A stretch of 10,711 nt of DNA from an uncultured Saprospiraceae bacterium (GTDB lineage: Bacteria; Bacteroidota; Bacteroidia; Chitinophagales; Saprospiraceae). The position numbers and the translations under genes were made by a program. The DNA is taken from assembly GCA_938033975.1 (NCBI GenBank), contig CALHKJ010000484.1, forward strand, positions 1 to 10,711. The letters run 5' to 3'. Under the pieces are notes generated by a model. That model ran no database searches. It saw only the letters and a program-made list of their open reading frames with translations, and was not told where the DNA came from. Positions 5,028-10,711 of this stretch are shown here, in pieces; within the stretch, counting starts at the first letter, position 1; every line of letters begins with the position of its first letter.

Positions 5028-7964
5028 TTAAAAAGTAGCTTTTAGATTAAAGCCAAAAGTTTTCGTCCCAGGATTGTTATAATAATCAATACCGAAGCCT
5101 GTACCGTTACCGGTCAAATTTGTTTCGGGATCAATACCAGGATACTCGGTAAGCATCCAAAGATTCTGAGCAAACAGACTACAGGTCAACTCGCTAAAAA
5201 TATTTAAGCCCTTAATATTTGATAAGTCATAACTGAGTGTAAGATTTCTCAACCTTATCCAACTGGCATCATAGATACTCATTTCGCCAATGCCGCCAAA
5301 ACCATAACGCACTAAAAAATACTCACTAGAAGATCCTGATTCAGGAGCAAGTTCCACAGAAATATTATTATCGGCACCAGTCTCAGTTAGCCCTTCAAAA
5401 ACAACACTTTCTCCCCTCAGCTCCGCAGATATTTCAGAACGTCCAAAATAATCCAAGGTACCACAGGTGCCACACCACATATCCCCTCCTTGCTTAAAAT
5501 CTACCAAGGCAGAAAGGCTTAAATTCCTACCAATTCTAAATTCATTTCTTACAAACATGGTCCAATCAGGATTGGGATCACCAATAATCTTTTTTTCACT
5601 ATCCACCAATGGAAATCCATTTTCACCAATAATCATCAATCCTTCCTCATTCCTCAAAAAAGTTCCTCCAATAAGCACACCTAAAGGCGACCCAACTTTA
5701 GCAACAGAACTTGCATCGTCAAAACCACTTAAGAAAATCTCATCTTCTGTATCATTCAATTTTTCCAAAAGATTATTGTTCTTATTAAAATTCACGTCTA
5801 GCTTCCATCCCAAATTTTTTCTTACAACTGGCTGAACAGAAAAGTTTACATCATACCCTTTATTTGAAACTGTTCCAATATTATCTTGTAAAATTGAATT
5901 CCCACTACTTGCCGCCAGTGCTCTATTGGTAATAACACCTTCAGAAATTTCATTATAATACCGCACACTCATTCTTAGCCTCTGGTTTGATAAAATATCA
6001 AATCCTAGATCAAAACCACTTGTTGACTCAGCCAAAAGATTAATAGATGATGTTGCAGGATTCAGCTCAAGTCCATTCTCTAATATCTCAGAGATAAATC
6101 CATCTCCACTGACCACTGAAGCTTGGTATCTTCCAATTTGACTACCAGAAAGAAATTCATTACCAAACTTTCCATACGAGGCATTCAATATGATGTCATA
6201 AGGAAATATGCTTCGGTATTCATTTAAAAATCGTACGATTGAAAAATCAAGGCCTACACCATAGGATAAAAAGCCATTGGTATCATCCCCAAATTTGTTT
6301 GAATAATCTTGTCGGATACTACCGGTCATCTGCAAGTAATTCATATAGGAGAAATCAACATTAAGATATCCTCCTGCTCTTTTGTTTTCAAACAGCGAAC
6401 TCAACTCTTCCACCTCAGTTGCATTTCCTATGTTCACCATATTCTCTGCAATCAGCTCAGAACCTTCTTTCAATAAATAGCTCTCACGCGTTTGATTATA
6501 ATTAAACCCAATCGATGCTTTGAACACAATACTATCATTGTCAATCAATTTGTAATTTGCCGAAAGGTCCAAATTCTGAGAATCAAAATCTAGGCTTCTC
6601 TCATAAGCAAATCCAGACCGCCCAAAAATCTCAGCACTAGAATTATCAATCCCACCCATTCTTGTATCACCAAACATATCTGCTCCAACCTTAAATTTCA
6701 AATCTAAATTGGATAGTAAATTATACTTAGCAGTCACCTGATAGATCTGTCGATTCACTTTATCGTTGTGCGGATTTCTATTGAGAGACCAATATGGATT
6801 ATCATAAATTCCTTTCCTGTAGGATCTATGAGACCCATCTGCGAGTATATAAGATGATGGCGAATTTAAAGGATCAGAAAGTCCGTTTGTATTATCAAAA
6901 TTTACTGGCGTCCTTAATACACCTAGCATGATTCCACTTAGGTTTGAACCTTTCTGATTTCTTTGAGCATTACTATTTGTAACATTCGCTGTCAACTGAA
7001 GCTCGAGTTTCTCACTGGGCTGATAAGCAATGGACGTTCCAAGATTTAGTCTATTATGCTGATTTGTAGCGATTGCATCCCGCTGACTATTGAAGCTTCC
7101 AACTACCAAATAACTCAGCTTATCCAATCCACCTAAAACTTGAAGTGATTGGTTATGATTGAAGCCATTAGTAAAAAAATCTAGTGGATCATATACATTA
7201 GCGGGTTGACCATTTGCAGTTGTACTAAGACTTCCATTCACATCATAAGGATAATCAATATCACTATCATAACTAAGCTGAGTCATAAGAGGGCCCCAAC
7301 TAGAACCCTCAGCCGTGTCCGGACCTCGATACATCTGTACCCCATTGACTGTTCTACCTTGCGCATATTCATATTGCAGCGCATACATATTTGTAAGTTC
7401 GCTCCTACTCACAGTACTTGAAAATGTGATTTGGGGTTTGATCTTAAATCCTTTTTTTGTCTTAATAGAAATTACTCCATTGGCTCCTACAATTCCATGT
7501 TTGGCTCTAGCAGACATTGATGATTGAAAATCAATCGACTCCACCATCATCGGATCAATATCTATTAATCTATTGGATTGATCGGTCCCTCCTCTACCAT
7601 TACCCCATTCCGTATTATTGATCGGCATGCCATTCAATAAGATCAATGGCTGATTGCTATTTTGAATCGAACGGAGCCCACGAAAGGTGATTTTTGAAGA
7701 TGCTCCAGCCGTATAAGAATTGGCATATACATTCAAACCGGCAGTTCTACCTTGTAATCTCCGAGTAGGATCCCATTGCCCAAGGGCTATCTTATCAGTA
7801 TCTGTTGTAAGAATTCTCTCTTTTGAATCATCCCAATGAACCCCTATCAAATTAGCAAAATGCTCCACCTTGATTACCGAATCCCTTTTTTCAGTTTCAA
7901 CTTGTGAAAAAAGAATTCCAAACATGCAGGACAAAAGAAAGGTAGAAGTAAATTTTTTGCTCAT
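5028..7964 (-). CDS. SusC/RagA-family TonB-dependent outer-membrane transporter
   Basis: A 978-residue outer-membrane beta-barrel that would import the ligand captured by the SusD partner using TonB energy. Residues 1-20 are a signal peptide. The plug domain spans about 58-172, with SusC-type motifs LQGRTAGLNV (70-79), ITFRGLRSIQNSNQPLILLNGMPI (92-115) and VESIDFQSSMSARAKHGIVGANGVISIKTKKG (141-172). The rest is barrel, ending in the strand KTFGFNLKATF with a terminal Phe, as expected for BAM-dependent insertion. Only about 37 residues separate signal peptide and plug: the carboxypeptidase-regulatory-like domain that precedes the plug in most SusC proteins is absent, as is any N-terminal anti-sigma-binding extension. 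That suggests control other than by a cognate ECF sigma system. No Shine-Dalgarno before the ATG. First gene of the susC-susD operon. Confidence 0.95.
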   Translation of the reverse strand: MSKKFTSTFLLSCMFGILFSQVETEKRDSVIKVEHFANLIGVHWDDSKERILTTDTDKIALGQWDPTRRLQGRTAGLNVYANSYTAGASSKITFRGLRSIQNSNQPLILLNGMPINNTEWGNGRGGTDQSNRLIDIDPMMVESIDFQSSMSARAKHGIVGANGVISIKTKKGFKIKPQITFSSTVSRSELTNMYALQYEYAQGRTVNGVQMYRGPDTAEGSSWGPLMTQLSYDSDIDYPYDVNGSLSTTANGQPANVYDPLDFFTNGFNHNQSLQVLGGLDKLSYLVVGSFNSQRDAIATNQHNRLNLGTSIAYQPSEKLELQLTANVTNSNAQRNQKGSNLSGIMLGVLRTPVNFDNTNGLSDPLNSPSSYILADGSHRSYRKGIYDNPYWSLNRNPHNDKVNRQIYQVTAKYNLLSNLDLKFKVGADMFGDTRMGGIDNSSAEIFGRSGFAYERSLDFDSQNLDLSANYKLIDNDSIVFKASIGFNYNQTRESYLLKEGSELIAENMVNIGNATEVEELSSLFENKRAGGYLNVDFSYMNYLQMTGSIRQDYSNKFGDDTNGFLSYGVGLDFSIVRFLNEYRSIFPYDIILNASYGKFGNEFLSGSQIGRYQASVVSGDGFISEILENGLELNPATSSINLLAESTSGFDLGFDILSNQRLRMSVRYYNEISEGVITNRALAASSGNSILQDNIGTVSNKGYDVNFSVQPVVRKNLGWKLDVNFNKNNNLLEKLNDTEDEIFLSGFDDASSVAKVGSPLGVLIGGTFLRNEEGLMIIGENGFPLVDSEKKIIGDPNPDWTMFVRNEFRIGRNLSLSALVDFKQGGDMWCGTCGTLDYFGRSEISAELRGESVVFEGLTETGADNNISVELAPESGSSSEYFLVRYGFGGIGEMSIYDASWIRLRNLTLSYDLSNIKGLNIFSELTCSLFAQNLWMLTEYPGIDPETNLTGNGTGFGIDYYNNPGTKTFGFNLKATF

Positions 7965-8167
7965 AATAATTTAGTATCAAATTATGAATATATTGTCATT
8001 TAAAATATTGACAATATAATGATTTACCTATTACATTTTGTTAATTCACTAAATAGCATGATAGCTATTGTGTCTAAGTTGACTTAACTAAAATTAATCA
8101 CCATATTAACCAACCCTAACATCAAAATTATCGTTGGACTCTTAATTCGATTCATCTACAGCGGACA
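7965..8167 (-). other. susC upstream region
   Basis: This stretch holds no gene. Besides the dyad at 7989-8018 it contains taattttg on the minus strand (8130-8123), an exact TAnnTTTG -7 box but without a TTG at -33, so only a weak promoter candidate giving a leader of about 150 bases. A 6-bp inverted repeat, aatagc (8052-8057) and gctatt (8064-8069), also lies within the would-be leader. Confidence 0.35.
7989..8018 (-). promoter_or_regulatory. 10-bp-arm dyad upstream of susC
   Basis: A perfect inverted repeat of tatattgtca (7989-7998) and tgacaatata (8009-8018) with a 10-base AT spacer, 24 bp upstream of the susC ATG. It could be an operator for a dimeric regulator or, as RNA, a hairpin close to the start codon that affects translation. 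The arm and spacer lengths (centres two helical turns apart) suit protein binding. No regulator gene is adjacent, so the partner is unknown. Confidence 0.45.
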
Positions 8168-8181
8168 TGTTCTGATGTCCG
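8162..8181. other. Stem-loop (7-bp arms) after the DUF4442 gene
   Basis: cggacat (8162-8168) pairs with atgtccg (8175-8181) around a 6-base loop. It is relatively GC-rich and lies 37 bp past the DUF4442 stop on the minus strand, where it could act as a transcript end structure. No U-tract follows on that strand, so a canonical intrinsic terminator is not supported. It overlaps the decayed far edge of heptad array 4. Confidence 0.35.
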
Positions 8182-8219
8182 GTAGCCTGAAGCCTGAAGT
8201 CTGACTTCTGAAGTCTCCC
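8168..8219 (-). repeat. Degenerate heptanucleotide repeat array 4
   Basis: Plus-strand 7-base units: tgttctg, atgtccg, one 8-base unit gtagcctg, then aagcctg, aagtctg, acttctg, aagtctc. The last five are the clearest. On the minus strand the array is purine-leaning and abuts the stop codon of the DUF4442 gene (8219-8221), the same placement as array 3 after the susD-like gene. Confidence 0.65.
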
Positions 8220-8674
8220 TACCTATCCCCCACCTTCATATTGATATCCGCCGTCATTACCACAACCCCGTCCTTATCAAGAACCTTAATCGGGCAGATG
8301 ACGTGATCACAGTTTTCCCAGTCGACAAAACTCAAGTCGCATGAGGCCGTAAGGTCAGTTTTTGCTTTTTTGAGATAGGCTACTTTCATTTCTGCAGGTA
8401 TCCATCTTCTATGTTTTGGAATCGAGGCCTCCATACATATTCCGGCTGCAAATTCGCAGAGGTTACACATTGCGATAGCGTGGACAGTCTTTAGGTGATT
8501 GTGGACCTTTCGCTTCTTTTTCATCGATACAAGAATGTAATTGTGCCGAAGCTCTTCGATATGTGGATTAATGGTGGTAAAATATGGAGCCATCCTAGCT
8601 ACCGCCTTGGAAAATAAATTTTTCCCTAAGGGGTATTTGGACATTTTTGCCTGAAGTTTTAGTACCCGATTCAT
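8219..8674 (-). CDS. DUF4442 hotdog-fold protein (putative thioesterase)
   Basis: A 151-residue cytoplasmic protein with no signal peptide or membrane helix. The central motif NHLKTVHAIAMCNLCEFAAG (59-78), followed by RRWIPAEMKVAYLKKA (89-104), is characteristic of DUF4442, a hotdog-fold family related to PaaI-type acyl-CoA thioesterases. In such folds the helix carrying the NH..TVHA..CN..E residues forms the active-site helix, with Glu74 a plausible catalytic acid. The length is normal for the family. Thioester hydrolysis is therefore likely, but the acyl substrate is unknown and activity is inferred only from fold. It begins 12 bp after the histidine kinase stop on the same strand, so the two are probably co-transcribed. 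Four Cys lie close together in the middle (70, 73, 80, 112); this may be incidental. Confidence 0.85.
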   Translation of the reverse strand: MNRVLKLQAKMSKYPLGKNLFSKAVARMAPYFTTINPHIEELRHNYILVSMKKKRKVHNHLKTVHAIAMCNLCEFAAGICMEASIPKHRRWIPAEMKVAYLKKAKTDLTASCDLSFVDWENCDHVICPIKVLDKDGVVVMTADINMKVGDR

Positions 8675-8686
8675 ATTTTCATTTTA

Positions 8687-9748
8687 TCAAACAACTACCT
8701 TCAATATATTGAAAGGATCTTGTTCATCTTTGGCGAAATAAATAATGCTTCCTTTTAGCGACTTAATACGCTCGTTGATTGTAAGCAAACCAAAGGAAGT
8801 AGCTTTTTGTAATTCTTCAAAGAAGTTGTAAGACTCTCCATCATCCAATATTTCAAGGACCGTTTGATTTCTTTCACTACTCAGCCTTATGATACACTTA
8901 CTTCCTTTCGAGTGTTTGATGATATTGTTACTCACCTCTTGGATGATTCTAAATAAATGCAATTTACTAGTCGCCTCAATTTCTGCTTCTTCCAATTTAT
9001 AATCTAAGGAAAATTCTATTGACTGAGCTTTGTTAACTTTTGCAACATGTAATCTGAGCAAATTATCTAAGCTATTATTTGTCAGGTAAACTGGACTTAT
9101 GTTTCTAGACAAAGATCTAATCTTTCCGATTCCTTCATCAACCAGTTGAATGATAGAAGAATCTATTTGATTTTTTTGTAGAGAGTATTTGATTGCTGTT
9201 AGGTGCTGACCAAGATCATCATGTAATTCACTGGAAATCTTCTTTCTCTGATTTTCCTGAGCATTCAAAAGTTGGCCTTTTACTTTTTGCAACTCAGTAT
9301 TTGTTTCTTGCAATTCTTGTATCAAGTCCTTCTGTGTTTCTTGCACCTCCTTTACCAAAGTGATATCTGACATAATGGTCAAAAGACCGATACACCCCTC
9401 AAGCTTACACATGATAGGTGTTTTTTTTATTTCAAACCATTTTACCACCTTATTACTATCCTCGATGGCCACACTTTGATTGATCGATTCCGAAGTGCCA
9501 ATTACCTTCATATCGCCTTCTTCCAATATCAATGCATCTACAGCATTAAGTATAGAAGGCATATCTTTTCCTACGATTTCTGATTGTGATTGTGCCCCAA
9601 TAAATTTTAGGAAAGACTTATTTGCTCCCTTAATTTTGAGACTGCGATCCTTGTAAAACACCAAATCTGGAATGGCATTGAATACGTCATAAAAGTGATC
9701 ACTAAGATCAAATCCTTTGGCAGTTTCGTTGTTCTTTAAATTATCCAA
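8687..9748 (-). CDS. PAS-domain sensor histidine kinase (HisKA_3/NarX-like)
   Basis: A 353-residue soluble kinase with no signal peptide or transmembrane segment. Residues 15-130 are a PAS sensor domain (FNAIPDLVFYKDRSLKIKGANKSF at its start, GLLTIMSDIT at its end). Residues 131-168 are a Gln/Glu/Lys-rich coiled coil. The dimerisation/phosphoacceptor domain is HisKA_3 type, with ISSELHDDLGQHLTAIKYSL placing the phosphorylated His at 176. The HATPase_c domain follows: N box IIQEVSNNIIKHS (268-280), G1 DDG (302-304), G2 FGLLTINERI (319-328). The ATP lid is short, as in NarX/DesK/LiaS-like kinases, which normally phosphorylate LuxR/NarL-type regulators. No response regulator is in the window, so it is an orphan here or its partner lies elsewhere. 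The ligand of the PAS domain cannot be told; no cofactor-binding residue stands out. Probably transcribed from the promoter at 9835-9863. Confidence 0.92.
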   Translation of the reverse strand: MDNLKNNETAKGFDLSDHFYDVFNAIPDLVFYKDRSLKIKGANKSFLKFIGAQSQSEIVGKDMPSILNAVDALILEEGDMKVIGTSESINQSVAIEDSNKVVKWFEIKKTPIMCKLEGCIGLLTIMSDITLVKEVQETQKDLIQELQETNTELQKVKGQLLNAQENQRKKISSELHDDLGQHLTAIKYSLQKNQIDSSIIQLVDEGIGKIRSLSRNISPVYLTNNSLDNLLRLHVAKVNKAQSIEFSLDYKLEEAEIEATSKLHLFRIIQEVSNNIIKHSKGSKCIIRLSSERNQTVLEILDDGESYNFFEELQKATSFGLLTINERIKSLKGSIIYFAKDEQDPFNILKVVV

Positions 9749-9787
9749 TATGATTAATTAGGCATTATATAAACTGATAGTAAAGAT

Positions 9788-9811
9788 AGCAATGTACTTC
9801 AAAGCATTGCT
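9788..9811. promoter_or_regulatory. AGCAATG/CATTGCT dyad in the divergent intergenic region
   Basis: agcaatg (9788-9794) and cattgct (9805-9811) form a perfect 7-bp inverted repeat with a 10-base spacer. A third cattgct occurs at 9853-9859, within the spacer of the candidate kinase promoter. Three copies of a 7-mer in a 168-bp divergent region suggest a binding site for a shared regulator of the kinase operon and the oxygenase. This is inference; the dyad would also fold as a hairpin in the kinase leader RNA. Confidence 0.35.
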
Positions 9812-9834
9812 GATAATTTTAAGAATCATTTACC

Positions 9835-9863
9835 CAAAGATAAATTCCAAGACATTGCTCAAA
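9835..9863 (-). promoter_or_regulatory. Bacteroidota-type promoter for the kinase operon
   Basis: On the minus strand, TTTG (9863-9860), 17 bases, then TATCTTTG (9842-9835). This matches the Bacteroidota housekeeping pattern TTTG / TAnnTTTG with an accepted spacing. Transcription would start near 9828, leaving a leader of about 80 bases before the ATG at 9748. It is the best-formed promoter in the window. Confidence 0.6.
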
Positions 9864-9916
9864 GAAATGCCGAATAAATCAAAGCAAATTGTACATTTAA
9901 ACATCAATTTATTACC

Positions 9917-10711
9917 GTGGAGAAATACAATGTTAATGATGATATAAGGAAGGCAGAAACTCTCAATGCTGATTTTTATAAAGATGAGAAAGTTTGGGAA
10001 ATAGCAAAAGAGAAAATTTTTGCTCAGAATTGGAATTATATTGGAGATCATCTGGATATGCTATCGGGTGACAACAATGTCTACCCATTTACCCTTTTGG
10101 AAAAATACTTGGACGAGCCATTGATGCTGCTTCGCCATAAAGACGAGGTCAAATGTTATCCAAATATATGTACCCACCGAGGTTTCAAACTGGTGCAGAA
10201 TCCTGGTAAGTATAATAAGATGACCTGCGCTTATCACGGACGCAGATTTAATCTAGATGGGGAGGTAGAGTTTATGCCGGAATTTAAGGAGGTCGAGAAT
10301 TTCCCGAGACCCTGTGATCATCTTTCGCAAGTTGAGCTTCGTACATGGGCGCACACTTGTTTCACTTCCGTAAATGCGACCACAGACTTCACAAAAATCT
10401 CATCGATATTAGACAAGTACCTTGGCTTTTTACCATTCAATGAATTTAGAAAAGCGAAGGAGTATGATGAGGACTATATCGTGAATGCACATTGGGCCTT
10501 GTACTTGGAAAATTATTTAGAAGGATTTCATATCCCATTTGTCCACAATGATCTGAATAGCATCATCGATTACGGTAGCTATAAAACAGAAATTTTTGAT
10601 CATGTGGTGATCCAAACTGGTTACGCAGACAAAGCCTCTGTGAAATTTGATTTGCCGAAAGACCATCCTGATTATGGAAAAGACGTAACAGCATATTATA
10701 TATGGGCTTAT
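9917..10711 (+). CDS. Rieske non-heme iron oxygenase, alpha subunit (partial at right edge)
   Basis: An open frame of 265 codons runs off the right edge. The last in-frame stop upstream is TAA at 9875, and no ATG lies between it and the conserved region, so GTG 9917 (reading VEKYNVNDD) is the best start; ATT 9911 is less likely. No Shine-Dalgarno is present. The Rieske [2Fe-2S] domain is complete: Cys85-x-His87 (CTHRG) and Cys104-x2-His107 (CAYHGRRF). The catalytic domain begins around 190 with the mononuclear iron motif LENYLEGFHIPFVH, giving ligands His205 and His210; the third, acidic ligand lies beyond the edge. The residue usually bridging Rieske and iron sites is Glu202 instead of the common Asp, as known for carnitine monooxygenase CntA. 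Inference: a monooxygenase of the carnitine/betaine/choline-type branch, using electrons from an unseen reductase; substrate unproven. Divergent from the kinase operon. Confidence 0.9.
   Translation, partial: MEKYNVNDDIRKAETLNADFYKDEKVWEIAKEKIFAQNWNYIGDHLDMLSGDNNVYPFTLLEKYLDEPLMLLRHKDEVKCYPNICTHRGFKLVQNPGKYNKMTCAYHGRRFNLDGEVEFMPEFKEVENFPRPCDHLSQVELRTWAHTCFTSVNATTDFTKISSILDKYLGFLPFNEFRKAKEYDEDYIVNAHWALYLENYLEGFHIPFVHNDLNSIIDYGSYKTEIFDHVVIQTGYADKASVKFDLPKDHPDYGKDVTAYYIWAY

Noticed and set aside
5467..5835. Plus-strand 122-codon ORF opposite susC
   Set aside because: Composition (Ser/Pro/Lys/Phe-rich) is that of an antisense shadow of the well-supported SusC frame; no motif.
7206..7527. Two overlapping plus-strand ORFs of about 70 codons opposite the SusC plug
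   Set aside because: Antisense shadows of a conserved coding region.
9830..10051. 73-codon minus-strand ORF over the start of the oxygenase
   Set aside because: Overlaps the Rieske gene antisense and the kinase promoter; Ile/Phe-rich product is typical of AT-rich antisense.
1..10711. CRISPR arrays, tRNA or rRNA genes, intact insertion sequences, phage genes, toxin-antitoxin or defence systems
   Set aside because: Looked for and not seen. The repeats present are 7-bp degenerate arrays without spacers, and no transposase or terminal inverted repeats were recognised despite the gene debris.

Overview
The window reads as an AT-rich chromosomal segment of a Bacteroidota bacterium. The signs are a SusC/SusD outer-membrane pair, secreted proteins with typical Bacteroidota modules (LamG repeats, the 'AVLDLESTTEGFLPPRM' module), TAnnTTTG-type -7 promoter boxes and almost no Shine-Dalgarno sequences. 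A member of the Saprospiria or Cytophagia fits the protein style, but the sequence alone does not settle it.

Layout. (1) Positions 1-1164 hold the 3' end of a large secreted protein with tandem LamG domains, open at the left edge. (2) Positions 1165-2251 are gene debris: a heptanucleotide repeat array, a promoter-like dyad leading into a broken AAA ATPase start, and a second, 132-bp copy of the LamG sequence fused to that ATPase remnant. (3) Positions 2252-2920 encode a small secreted protein of unknown function. (4) Positions 2921-3625 are again mostly debris: two heptad arrays and a multiply frameshifted gene for a small exported Cys-Ser-Cys protein. (5) On the minus strand, 7964-3626 is a two-gene susC-susD operon encoding a TonB-dependent transporter and its surface lipoprotein, with a 10-bp-arm dyad just upstream of susC. 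(6) On the minus strand, 9748-8219 encodes a PAS-domain histidine kinase followed 12 bp later by a DUF4442 hotdog (thioesterase-like) protein. (7) From 9917 to the right edge, divergent from the kinase, runs a Rieske non-heme iron oxygenase alpha subunit with a GTG start.

How the genes relate. Only two pairs look functionally coupled: SusC with SusD (substrate capture and TonB-driven uptake), and the kinase with the DUF4442 protein (co-transcribed, link unknown). No polysaccharide-degrading enzyme, sigma/anti-sigma pair or response regulator is in view, so the substrate of the transporter and the output of the kinase cannot be read from here.

The most notable non-genic signal is a set of four degenerate repeat arrays with a 7-bp period. 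Three start at or within about 6 bp of a stop codon; the fourth lies about 70 bp after one. I do not see a convincing undescribed multi-gene system in this window; the items worth a second look are the heptad arrays, the LamG/ATPase debris and the dyads.
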